DNA of 64,000 nt from Planococcus rifietoensis (GTDB taxonomy: Bacteria; Bacillota; Bacilli; Bacillales_A; Planococcaceae), in contig NZ_CP013659.2 in NCBI RefSeq assembly GCF_001465795.2, positions 2,498,501-2,562,500 of the forward strand, written 5' to 3'. The position numbers and the translations under genes are program-made. Positions 43,859 through 51,793 of this stretch are shown piece by piece (within the stretch, counting starts at the first letter, position 1; each line of letters begins with the position of its first letter). The notes beneath the pieces were generated by a model. It saw nothing but the letters and a program-made list of their open reading frames with translations. It had not been told where the DNA came from and did not search any database.

Positions 43859-45340
43859 TTATGCTTCGTTGTCGATCTGTGCCCGCTGCAATTTGCCGCT
43901 GAAGTCTACATAAATGCTTTTCCATTCGGTAAAGACATCTATCGCCGCAACGCCTGAATCGCGGTGGCCATTGCCGGTGCCTTTCGTGCCGCCGAACGGC
44001 AAATGGATTTCAGCTCCTGTCGTCCCGGCGTTGATGTAGACGATCCCTGTATCAAGATCACGTTGAGCTTTGAACGCCCGGTTGACATCCGCTGTGAAAA
44101 TCGAACTCGACAATCCGTAAATGACGCCGTTGTTCACTTCGATCGCTTCTTCGAAACTTGCTACTTCGATCAAGGAAATGACCGGCCCGAAAATTTCTTC
44201 CTGTGCAATGCGCATTTCCGATGTTACGCCTGAAAACAATGTCGGTGCGTAATAGTTCCCTTTGTCGTAATGGCCGCCCGTTAAAATTTCGCCACCCCTG
44301 ACAAGTTCTGCGCCTTCTTCTTGGCCGATTTCAATATAGGAATGGATTTTTTCCAATGCTTTCTTATTGATGACCGGTCCGACTTTGACGGATTCGTCCA
44401 TCCCATCGCCGATCGTCAATTTATCCATCTTTTCGAGCAGGCGCTGCTGCAGCTGTTCTTTGACATCCCGATGGACGATGACACGGCTGCAAGCAGTGCA
44501 GCGCTGGCCGGCGGTGCCGAACGCGCTCCACAAAATGCCGTCCACTGCGAGGTCCAAATCCGCATCATCCATGACGATGACCGCGTTTTTTCCGCCCATC
44601 TCAAGCGATACTTTCTTTAAATGACGCCCCCCGAGTTCCGCTACTTTACGCCCTGTATCCGTCGAGCCGGTAAATGAAATGACACGAATGTCCCGATGCT
44701 CGATCATCGCAGTTCCGACTTCCGACCCGGAACCGAAAACGATATTCGCTACACCATCTGGCAAGCCGGCTTCCTTGAAGATTTTAGCCATTTCATAAGC
44801 CATCATCGGCGTTTCAGTTGCTGGTTTCCAGATGAATGCATTGCCCGCCACAATCGCCGGGAAAGATTTCCAAGTGGCGATCGCCACCGGAAAATTCCAT
44901 GGGGTGATGAGCCCGACGACACCGATCGGCGCACGTACACTCATCGCGAATTTATCCGCTAATTCCGAAGGCGTCGTCTCGCCAAATAACCTTCTCCCCT
45001 CACCCGCCATATAAAATGCCATATCGATGCCCTCTTGAACTTCGCCGCGCCCTTCTTCGATCACTTTCCCCATTTCTTTTGTCAGTACCGCCGCGAGCTG
45101 TTCTTTCTTTTGTTTCATCAAGCGCCCGATTTCATATAGATAATCCGCACGTTTCGGTGCAGGGACAAGCGCCCATTTTTTCTGTGCCGCTTTGGCTGCT
45201 TTCACCGCTTCCTCTACATCTAAGGCAGTTGAGCGTTGTACAGCTGCCAACTCTTCACCTGTTGCCGGGTTGATGACAGGCACGAAATCGGCGCCTGCCT
45301 CCTGCCGGAACTCTCCATTTACAAAATTCGTTAGTTTCAT
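43859..45340 (-). CDS. Aldehyde dehydrogenase, probable aminoadipate semialdehyde type
   Basis: About 493 residues from ATG 45340 (AAGGGG 7 bp upstream). It shows the aldehyde dehydrogenase motifs [26 protein letters not shown], the general base Glu in LEMGGKNA, the catalytic Cys in [13 protein letters not shown] and [10 protein letters not shown]. First in the operon with lysine dehydrogenase, it most likely oxidises 2-aminoadipate 6-semialdehyde to 2-aminoadipate. This substrate is inferred from context; relatives act on ketoglutarate semialdehyde and similar compounds. Confidence 0.85.
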   Translation of the reverse strand: MKLTNFVNGEFRQEAGADFVPVINPATGEELAAVQRSTALDVEEAVKAAKAAQKKWALVPAPKRADYLYEIGRLMKQKKEQLAAVLTKEMGKVIEEGRGEVQEGIDMAFYMAGEGRRLFGETTPSELADKFAMSVRAPIGVVGLITPWNFPVAIATWKSFPAIVAGNAFIWKPATETPMMAYEMAKIFKEAGLPDGVANIVFGSGSEVGTAMIEHRDIRVISFTGSTDTGRKVAELGGRHLKKVSLEMGGKNAVIVMDDADLDLAVDGILWSAFGTAGQRCTACSRVIVHRDVKEQLQQRLLEKMDKLTIGDGMDESVKVGPVINKKALEKIHSYIEIGQEEGAELVRGGEILTGGHYDKGNYYAPTLFSGVTSEMRIAQEEIFGPVISLIEVASFEEAIEVNNGVIYGLSSSIFTADVNRAFKAQRDLDTGIVYINAGTTGAEIHLPFGGTKGTGNGHRDSGVAAIDVFTEWKSIYVDFSGKLQRAQIDNEA

Positions 45341-45364
45341 CGAATTACCCCTTTCTACAATGAA

Positions 45365-45378
45365 TGTAAACGCTCTCA
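45365..45378 (-). promoter_or_regulatory. cre site upstream of the lysine operon
   Basis: TGTAAACGCTCTCA matches the CcpA operator consensus TGWAANCGNTNWCA at all 14 positions. It lies 25 bp before the aldehyde dehydrogenase ATG. CcpA would repress the operon when preferred sugars are present. Confidence 0.75.
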
Positions 45379-45496
45379 CTATTTACTCTATTCCCTACAA
45401 AACGGAAAACTCCTACATGCTTTCCGAACTTCCTTCCATAACTTTGTAAAGTTGTATACTTTCGTACGACAATGCGAGAAAATTACCGAGAAATGG

Positions 45497-45525
45497 TTGA
45501 CACTGACCAATCGTCATAGTCTAAT
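45497..45525 (+). promoter_or_regulatory. Promoter and palindrome before the MerR-type gene
   Basis: TTGACA (45497-45502) and TCTAAT (45520-45525) are 17 bp apart. Between them lies the inverted repeat ACTGAC(caatc)GTCATAGT, in the position where MerR proteins bind. TGAC(caatc)GTCA is its perfect core. Confidence 0.6.
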
Positions 45526-45545
45526 CAAGAGTAGAGGTGATTGAA

Positions 45546-46340
45546 ATGTACAAAGTACAAGAAGTGGCAAAAATCGCAGGCGTCAGCGTACGGACGCTGC
45601 ACCATTACGACAGCATCGATTTAATGAAACCGAGCAATAAGGGATCGAACCGATACCGCTATTACAGCGATGACGACTTGAAGTTGCTGCAGCACATCTT
45701 ATTTCTTAAAGAACTCGGATTTTCATTGAAGAAGATTCAGGAAATCATAAAAAATGGTTACGATGCAGAATATGCTATGGCACGCCATATCGAGTTGCTT
45801 GAACAGAAAAAATTCCGCATTGAACAGTTGATTGACAACGCACGTACAGCACAAAATGAGTTTTCATCCGGTGAACCCTTAAGCAACGAACAGCGGTTTT
45901 CTGCATTCTCCATCCGCCATACACCGGATCGGATCGACTTGTACCAGAAACCGGAAATTGAAGTATCCGTTAAGGAAGATCTTGAAAACATCAAGGAAGA
46001 GACTACTGTCCTGGAAGCTTCAGAACCGGAAGCCGCAAAACCGCAAAAAGAAGCCGAGAACTTAGAAGAGATCGACCGAGAAGCCAACCGCATCTACAGC
46101 GCTGTTGCCAGCCTTATGGATTTGCCGGCCGATGCACAAGAAGTCCAGAAGGAAATGGCCGCGTATTACCATTTGCTCGACCGCTTCTATGAATGCACGC
46201 CGAATATGTTCCGTAATTTGGCCAATCTTTATGCAAATGACAGCCGCTTTTCGCGTACCATCGACCAGCATGGCGACGGTTTGTCCGACTACTTGAAAGA
46301 CGCGATGCACGTGCACGCGAATGCCTTGCAGCATGCGTGA
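45546..46340 (+). CDS. TipA-like MerR family regulator
   Basis: The 264-residue protein has an N-terminal MerR DNA-binding domain (residues 1-70, YKVQEVAKIAGVSVRTLHHYD, NRYRYYSDDDL), a dimerisation coiled coil (about 70-110), an acidic linker (about 140-185) and a C-terminal TipAS-like helical domain (AAYYHLLDRFYECTPNMFRNL, MHVHANAL). TipA-type regulators bind multiple drugs or peptides and activate exporter genes. The start ATG 45546 follows GAGGTGA. Its stop overlaps the next small ORF by 8 bp. Confidence 0.87.
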   Translation: MYKVQEVAKIAGVSVRTLHHYDSIDLMKPSNKGSNRYRYYSDDDLKLLQHILFLKELGFSLKKIQEIIKNGYDAEYAMARHIELLEQKKFRIEQLIDNARTAQNEFSSGEPLSNEQRFSAFSIRHTPDRIDLYQKPEIEVSVKEDLENIKEETTVLEASEPEAAKPQKEAENLEEIDREANRIYSAVASLMDLPADAQEVQKEMAAYYHLLDRFYECTPNMFRNLANLYANDSRFSRTIDQHGDGLSDYLKDAMHVHANALQHA

Positions 46341-46461
46341 ACTCATCGGCCCTTGCAGCAATTGCGGCAAAGAGATCTATTGCCGCGACGGATTTTTGGA
46401 CGGCGTCTATATCGACGGTGAATTGATTTGCCACGATTGTGCAGAAGAACTCGAAAATTAA
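46333..46461 (+). CDS. 42-residue CxxC/CxxC putative zinc-ribbon peptide
   Basis: The ORF overlaps the end of the MerR-type gene by 8 bp and encodes 42 residues with PCSNCGKEIYC near the N-terminus and ICHDCAEELEN at the end. The two CxxC pairs, 22 residues apart, look like a single zinc ribbon. There is no separate ribosome binding site, which fits translational coupling to the regulator. It is followed directly by a terminator, so both genes form one unit. I do not recognise the family. Confidence 0.7.
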   Translation: MRELIGPCSNCGKEIYCRDGFLDGVYIDGELICHDCAEELEN

Positions 46462-46463
46462 TC

Positions 46464-46505
46464 CATAAAGAAAAGCCTGAACGGATAATACCGTTCAGGC
46501 TTTTT
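46464..46505. terminator. Bidirectional terminator between MerR unit and trhO
   Basis: AAGCCTGAACGG and CCGTTCAGGCTT pair perfectly around ATAATA with A and T runs on both sides. Confidence 0.9.
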
Positions 46506-46512
46506 GAGTTGC

Positions 46513-47475
46513 TTATGATTGTGCAGTTTCTTTCAATGCGTCGAGGCGCTGTTGTACTTGCTCCCCTGTCAAACCATGCTCAAAAGCATAGCGGTTGCGT
46601 GGATGCTCGCGGCATTCGTCTGAACATGAACGCATGTATTTGTGTTCGTTTTCTTCTGAAGCCAAGATTTTTGCATTGCATTCAGGGTTCGCACAGTTGA
46701 CATAGCGCTCACAAGGCTCACCCGTGAAATGGTCCTTCCCGACAACGGTATGCTCGACGCGATTGACCGGCACGGCGATGCGCTCATCAAAGACGTACAA
46801 TTGCCCGTCCCACAGCTTGCCCTGTACTTCCGGGTCTTTGCCGTACGTGACAATGCCGCCGTGAAGTTGGTTGACGTCATCAAAGCCTTCACGTTTCATC
46901 CAGCCTGAGAATTTTTCACAGCGGATGCCGCCTGTGCAATAGGTCAGGATTTTCTTGCCTTCAAACTTCTCTTTGTTTTCGCGGATCCATTCCGGCAAAT
47001 CACGGAAAGTTTCAACGTCTGGACGTACCGCGCCGCGGAAATGGCCCAAGTCGTACTCGTAGTCATTGCGTGCATCGATGACCACGGTATCCTGATCTTG
47101 CATCAATTTATAAAATTCTTTCGGCTCTAAATAATTGCCGGTTAATTCATTTGGGTTAATATCTTCTTCTAGTCCAAGGTGGACAATTTCATTTTTCGCA
47201 CGGACGTGCATTTTTTTGAAAGCATGGCCATCCGCTTCGTCGATTTTAAAGACGATGTCAGCAAAGCGCGGATCGCTCTTCAACATATCCATGTATTGTT
47301 CAGTTTGCTCGATCGTGCCGGAGCATGTGCCGTTGATCCCTTCGTCCGATACGAGGATGCGGCCTTTCAATCCGATTTCCTTACAGGCAGCCAAATGCTC
47401 AGCCGCGAACTCTTCGGGATTTTCAATCGGGGTGTATAGATAGTACAGTAAGACATTATGTGTATGATTTTGCAT
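46513..47475 (-). CDS. trhO: tRNA uridine(34) hydroxylase TrhO (rhodanese-like)
   Basis: The 320-residue protein has an N-terminal UPF0176-type domain ([18 protein letters not shown]), a rhodanese domain (about 120-220, [19 protein letters not shown], active-site loop [16 protein letters not shown]) and a cysteine-rich C-terminal part ([25 protein letters not shown]). TrhO hydroxylates uridine 34 of certain tRNAs in an oxygen-dependent reaction, the first step of mo5U formation in Gram-positive bacteria. AGGAGG precedes the ATG. Confidence 0.93.
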   Translation of the reverse strand: MQNHTHNVLLYYLYTPIENPEEFAAEHLAACKEIGLKGRILVSDEGINGTCSGTIEQTEQYMDMLKSDPRFADIVFKIDEADGHAFKKMHVRAKNEIVHLGLEEDINPNELTGNYLEPKEFYKLMQDQDTVVIDARNDYEYDLGHFRGAVRPDVETFRDLPEWIRENKEKFEGKKILTYCTGGIRCEKFSGWMKREGFDDVNQLHGGIVTYGKDPEVQGKLWDGQLYVFDERIAVPVNRVEHTVVGKDHFTGEPCERYVNCANPECNAKILASEENEHKYMRSCSDECREHPRNRYAFEHGLTGEQVQQRLDALKETAQS

Positions 47476-47596
47476 GAATCATACCTCCTGATTTTCGATT
47501 TGGCACATTTCCTTGATACAGGAAAAACCTAGCCTATTTTACCCCAACGCGCGAAAAAATTCAACATTCCTTGAAGCTTCATCCCGCAGGCGTATA

Positions 47597-47628
47597 AAAA
47601 ACAGCCCCGTAAAGCGGGACTGTTTTTT
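47597..47628. terminator. Left terminator copy flanking element A2
   Basis: Stem ACAGCCCCG / CGGGACTGT with T6. It repeats the terminator at 47865-47896 over 32 bp and differs in sequence from the duplicated terminator at A1. Confidence 0.85.
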
Positions 47629-47864
47629 CAGCTTGTCGAGAAAGTTAAGAAGTCGTATTTTCCGAAGCTTATCGCTCGCTTTCCGTGGGGCGGGAATCGA
47701 GCCTCCTCGTCACTGCGTTCCTGCGGGGTCTCTCAAACCCGCTAGTCCCACAGGAGTCGAGCGAATGCTTCTCCAAATACTTAGAAAGATCATTGATTAT
47801 TGAATTTAGAAAAAACGACTCCATTCTTATTCGTAATGGATTAATAGACTTCTTCAACACTCTG

Positions 47865-47896
47865 AAAAACAGCCCCGTAAAGCGGGACTGTTTTTT
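47865..47896 (-). terminator. Terminator of the D-2-hydroxyacid dehydrogenase (right copy flanking A2)
   Basis: Immediately follows the dehydrogenase stop codon; the stop codon TGA starts within the T/A run. Confidence 0.88.
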
Positions 47897-48847
47897 TCAG
47901 CACACCCGGTTCTTGACCGGTTTGCTGTTTGCGCAAGCTTGCAACGCTTCTTTGTTCAATTGCATCATCGCATAACGCGTCTGCACAGTTGCGCTTCCGA
48001 TATGTGGCGTAACCGTCAAATTGTCGAGCGTTTGAAGCGGATGGTCCAGCGGCAGCGGCTCTTGTTCAAACACATCAAGCCCCGCTCCCCAAATCGATTT
48101 ATTCTTCAATGCTTCATAAAGGGCTTGTTCATCGACAATCCCGCCTCTTCCGCAATTAATGAGAATCGCAGTCTCCTTCATCAAAGATAGCTCACGTTCG
48201 CCGATCATGCCTTTCGTTTGTTCGGTCAGCGGCGCAAGGATCACAACAAAATCGGAGCGCTTCAATAAATCATCAAGTTCCGCATATTGGGCTTCTTCAA
48301 GGCTTTTGCGTGTCCGGTTATGATAGATGACTTCCATATTGAAGCCTTGTGCACGCATGCACACCGCTTCCCCGATGCGTCCCATGCCGACAATCCCGAC
48401 AGTGGTGCCGTGAACGTTCTGGCCGGTCAATCCCATCGGCGTCCAAGCTTGCCATTCGCCGTTTCTCACCGTTTTTTCCGCTTCGATCAAGCGGCGGGCC
48501 GTGGCCAGCATCAAAGCAAATGTTAAGTCAGCCGTTGTTTCAGTCAAGACATCCGGTGTATTGGTAACAATCACTTTATGATCTCTTGCTGCATCGAGGT
48601 CGATATTATTATAGCCGACCGCCAAATTCACGACGATTTTCAAGTTCGGCGCCGACTCGAATAGCTCACGATCGATTTCATCGCCAAGCATCGTCCACAG
48701 CGCCTTTGCTTCCTTCGCTTCTTCAAGCAATTTTTCACGTGGCGCATTGCGTTCTTCTTCCGGCCACATGCGTACTTCGTAGACATCATGCAAATCCGCC
48801 ACTGCCTGTTCAGGCAATTGCTGGGTAATGAACAAAATCGGTTTCAT
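47897..48847 (-). CDS. D-2-hydroxyacid dehydrogenase (glyoxylate/hydroxypyruvate reductase type)
   Basis: A 316-residue NAD(P)-dependent enzyme with the nucleotide loop VGIVGMGRIGEAV, the active-site Arg in LINCGRGGIVDEQAL, Glu in GLDVFEQEPLP and His in VTPHIGSAT. NLAVGYNNIDLDAA is also typical. It interconverts 2-oxo acids and D-2-hydroxy acids such as glyoxylate and glycolate or glycerate. The exact substrate is unknown. GGAGGAG precedes the ATG. Element A2 lies directly downstream. Confidence 0.9.
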   Translation of the reverse strand: MKPILFITQQLPEQAVADLHDVYEVRMWPEEERNAPREKLLEEAKEAKALWTMLGDEIDRELFESAPNLKIVVNLAVGYNNIDLDAARDHKVIVTNTPDVLTETTADLTFALMLATARRLIEAEKTVRNGEWQAWTPMGLTGQNVHGTTVGIVGMGRIGEAVCMRAQGFNMEVIYHNRTRKSLEEAQYAELDDLLKRSDFVVILAPLTEQTKGMIGERELSLMKETAILINCGRGGIVDEQALYEALKNKSIWGAGLDVFEQEPLPLDHPLQTLDNLTVTPHIGSATVQTRYAMMQLNKEALQACANSKPVKNRVC

Positions 48848-48895
48848 GAAACTCCTCCACCCTTCTCCTAAATAACTTCCCTATTCATAAAAGAT

Positions 48896-49507
48896 TTAAC
48901 GCCCTGCGCTGCGCCTTTTCTTAAACAACCACAATCCGACGATGGCACCGGCAAACAGCAACGCATAGACGATATTCGAATAAATGTCCAATTGTGCCAG
49001 GATCTCTTCCCGGTTCTCTCCGACTGCCCGCCCGATATAGACAAGCACTGTATTCCAAATTAAGGTGCCGGCTGTCGTAAAAGCCAAAAATAAAACGAAT
49101 TTCATATTGGACATGCCCGCCGGAATGGATATAAGGCTGCGAACAAGCGGAATCAGCCGCCCTATAAATACGGCAAACACGCCGAAGCGGTCAAACCAGC
49201 GATCCGCTTTGTAAAGATCTGCTTTTTTCAAGCGCAGCCAATGGCCATGTTTGTCGATGATTTGTTCCACCCGCTCCACGTCCAACAGAAGCCCGAGTCC
49301 GTAGAGCATGACAGCGCCGGCAACAGACCCTGCCGTAGCTGTCAGGATGACTCCCCACACGGTGAGGCTGGTGGTCGATGTCATAAACCCGCCAGCTGTC
49401 AGCACCACTTCTGACGGCACTGGCGGAAACACGTTCTCCAGCAACATCAGCAGGAATATCCCGAAATAACCATAATTGTCCATAATTGAAATAATCCACT
49501 GTTCCAC
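48896..49507 (-). CDS. DedA family membrane protein
   Basis: A 203-residue protein with about five hydrophobic segments and DedA motifs: FLLMLLENVFPPVPSEVVL, FGVFAVFIGRLIPLVRSLISIPAG with the G..xRxxP..R..xxxxAG pattern, and a basic C-terminus. DedA proteins act in membrane lipid (undecaprenyl phosphate or phosphatidyl lipid) flipping and proton-motive homeostasis. It starts with GTG at 49507 behind AGAGGGGG. Confidence 0.9.
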   Translation of the reverse strand: MEQWIISIMDNYGYFGIFLLMLLENVFPPVPSEVVLTAGGFMTSTTSLTVWGVILTATAGSVAGAVMLYGLGLLLDVERVEQIIDKHGHWLRLKKADLYKADRWFDRFGVFAVFIGRLIPLVRSLISIPAGMSNMKFVLFLAFTTAGTLIWNTVLVYIGRAVGENREEILAQLDIYSNIVYALLFAGAIVGLWLFKKRRSAGR

Positions 49508-49604
49508 AGGAAGCCCCCTCTTAACGCCCGGACTCCCAATCTTCTTTCACGTCCGTCTACCTATATATATTAACTAAAGTACGCCATTTTAAACAGCAAA
49601 AAAA

Positions 49605-49632
49605 GCCGCGCTTGTTTCAGCGCGGCTTGCTT
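49605..49632 (-). terminator. Terminator of the carboxylate uptake/activation operon
   Basis: AGCCGCGC pairs with GCGCGGCT around TTGTTTCA, with T7 on the minus strand. Confidence 0.88.
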
Positions 49633-49633
49633 G

Positions 49634-51205
49634 TTAAGCGTTCATCTTACGCAATTCCACTCGACGGATTTTTCCGGAAGTCGTCTTCGGGAGCTCCGCC
49701 AAAAATTCGATGACGCGTGGATATTTATAAGGTGCAGTAATGCCTTTTACATGATCCTGCAATTCCTTAATCATCGCCTCATCCTGTTTGCCACCGTCTC
49801 TCAAGACGATAAACGCTTTGACGATATTACCGCGAATCTCATCCGGCACTGCCACAACTGCACATTCCTGTACGGCGGGATGCTTCATGAGCGCATCTTC
49901 CACTTCAAACGGCCCGATTGTATAGCCAGAAGAAATGATGATATCGTCGCTGCGGCCTTCAAACCAGAAATAGCCGTCTTCATCGCGTGAAGCCTGGTCG
50001 CCCGTCAAATACCAATCGCCTCGGAACGAGGATTTCGTTCGTTCCGGGTCACGGTAATATTCACGGAACAGCGCCGGACAGCTTTTGTGAACAGCAATGT
50101 CGCCGACTTCTCCTGGTGCGGCGGGCTGTCCATGTTCGTTGATAATATCAACCGGATTTCCTGGCGTCGGCTTGCCCATCGAACCGGGTTTCATGTCCAT
50201 GTTCTGCAAGATGCATACAAGCAAGGTGTTTTCCGTCTGTCCGTAGCCATCGCGTACATTCAACTGGAAAGCTTCCTGGAAAGCATCGATCACTTGGCGA
50301 TTGAGCGGCTCTCCTGCAGAAACCGCACTGCGCAGATGAGGCAATTTGTAATCGTTTAAGTTTTCAACTTTTGCCATGATCCGGTATTCGGTCGGCGTGC
50401 AGCATAGCACATTGACTTTTTCCTCTTTTAGGATTTCCAAATATTTCAGCGCATCGAAAGCGCCGTTATAGACAAGCGCTGTCGCCCCGAGCGTGATTGT
50501 CGAAAGGAATGGGCTCCAAATCCATTTTTGCCAGCCTGGAGCTGCCGTTGCCCAAACGATGTCGCCGCTCTGTACACCAAGCCATTCAGTCGCAGCCGTC
50601 CGGACATGCGCATAGCCCCACCCGTGTACATGCACGACACCTTTCGGGTTGCCGGTCGTTCCGGATGTATACGATAGAAACGCCATGTCTTCACGGTTTG
50701 TGTCGACCGCTTCAAACTGTTCTGATTCTGCAGCTGCCAATTGTTCAAGTGACTGCCACCCTTGCTCAGTGCCGCCGACAATCAATTTATTATCCAACGC
50801 ATCGTATTTCTCTTCAATCGAGTTCGTTTCTGCTGTTGTTTTGTAATGGGCGATGATCGCTTTCGCTCCTGAATGCTCCATGCGATAGCTCAAATCTTTT
50901 TTGCGCAGCATCTCAGAACATGGGATTGCGACAAGCCCTGCGCGCAAGCACGCCAAGTACGTAATATATGCTTCTGGAATCCGCGGCAGGATGATCAAGA
51001 CGCGATCTCCCTTTTCAAGCCCTAGTTTCATGAATGCTTGCGCATATTGGTTCATCTTGGAAAAAAGATCTCGATAAGAAAGTTCGATGCGGTTGTTTTG
51101 TGCATCAAACCAGCGTACCGCAATCCGCTCGGCATCCTGTTTGTATGCTTCCAATTCAGACGTAATATTGTATTGTTCAGGTGCAATCAATTGTTCGACG
51201 TTCAT
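49634..51205 (-). CDS. Acyl-CoA synthetase of the AMP-forming MACS type
   Basis: The 523-residue adenylate-forming enzyme has the P-loop motif FLSYTSGTTGNPKGVVH, the A5 region DGYGQTENTLLV, A7 WYLTGDQASRDEDGYFWFEGRSDDII and the C-terminal lysine in PKTTSGKIRRVELR. It activates a short or medium-chain acid to its CoA ester with ATP. The neighbouring symporter makes uptake and activation of acetate, propionate or similar acids the likely job. AGGAGG precedes the ATG. Chain-length preference is inference. Confidence 0.88.
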   Translation of the reverse strand: MNVEQLIAPEQYNITSELEAYKQDAERIAVRWFDAQNNRIELSYRDLFSKMNQYAQAFMKLGLEKGDRVLIILPRIPEAYITYLACLRAGLVAIPCSEMLRKKDLSYRMEHSGAKAIIAHYKTTAETNSIEEKYDALDNKLIVGGTEQGWQSLEQLAAAESEQFEAVDTNREDMAFLSYTSGTTGNPKGVVHVHGWGYAHVRTAATEWLGVQSGDIVWATAAPGWQKWIWSPFLSTITLGATALVYNGAFDALKYLEILKEEKVNVLCCTPTEYRIMAKVENLNDYKLPHLRSAVSAGEPLNRQVIDAFQEAFQLNVRDGYGQTENTLLVCILQNMDMKPGSMGKPTPGNPVDIINEHGQPAAPGEVGDIAVHKSCPALFREYYRDPERTKSSFRGDWYLTGDQASRDEDGYFWFEGRSDDIIISSGYTIGPFEVEDALMKHPAVQECAVVAVPDEIRGNIVKAFIVLRDGGKQDEAMIKELQDHVKGITAPYKYPRVIEFLAELPKTTSGKIRRVELRKMNA

Positions 51206-51226
51206 CTAATTTCCTCCTCTTCTTAT

Positions 51227-51793
51227 TCAACTCGCAGGGATGACCAAATAATAGACACTTGCCAGAAACAGAAATGCCATTCCGGCAGACAAATATGCTT
51301 TAGTGGCAGTGAATCCTTGCACAGTCTGGATGATTTTTACGCTGATCAGGTACATCCACACCACCCCGATAACCAGCAAGAGACTAACCCAAAACGCACC
51401 ATCGCCAAGACCGGCCAAATGCGGTGCGCCGAGCAAACCTGGCAGTAGCGCAACCGGCGTCACCAAGCTGATGGCGCGGTATTTCGCTGTCCCGCCAAGC
51501 GCTTTCGAGCCCGCCCACAACAGCGCGGCCATGCCGACTTTCGTAATAAAAGCGGTTAATATCCCAAAGATGATGAAGATGGCCGGTACGAGAAAATTCT
51601 GCAATAAAGCAGAATCGAAACTGCTTATGTATGAGGCTTGCGACGCGATTGAAATCGCGCCGTAGCCCAGACCCACGATGAGCAGCAATATCCGGCTCGT
51701 CGTTTCGGTTTTTGGTAATTCCAGGAATGACCGGTAAGATGGATCATTCAGGGTTATCATTTTTCCAACCAACTTTGCCACTCCCTTTGCCAT
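51227..51793 (-). CDS. Yip1-like membrane protein
   Basis: A 188-residue protein with five hydrophobic segments. Early DPSYRSFLELPKTET and five helices resemble the YIP1/DUF1282 family of membrane proteins of unclear role in bacteria. Its ATG directly follows the stop codon of the symporter gene, and it precedes the acyl-CoA synthetase by 21 bp, so it is the third gene of that operon. It may assist the symporter, but nothing in the sequence proves it. Confidence 0.65.
   Translation of the reverse strand: MAKGVAKLVGKMITLNDPSYRSFLELPKTETTSRILLLIVGLGYGAISIASQASYISSFDSALLQNFLVPAIFIIFGILTAFITKVGMAALLWAGSKALGGTAKYRAISLVTPVALLPGLLGAPHLAGLGDGAFWVSLLLVIGVVWMYLISVKIIQTVQGFTATKAYLSAGMAFLFLASVYYLVIPAS

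Larger units (their letters stand above)
47597..47896. mobile_element. Terminator-flanked MITE-like element, copy A2
   Basis: A 32-bp direct repeat that is a whole terminator (A5, CAGCCCCG, TAAAG, CGGGACTG, T6) occurs at 47597-47628 and 47865-47896. The 236 bp between start with CAGCTTGTCGAGAAA as in A1 and end TTCAACACTCTG. The reversed end CAGAGTGTTGAAGAA matches the start at 10 of 15 positions, a weak terminal inverted repeat. The core (about 47655-47775) can fold with outer stem GAAGC..GCTTC and CGCTCG..CGAGCG and inner stems CCTGTGGG/CCCACGG and AGCGGG/CCCGC. No gene lies in it. Confidence 0.72.
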
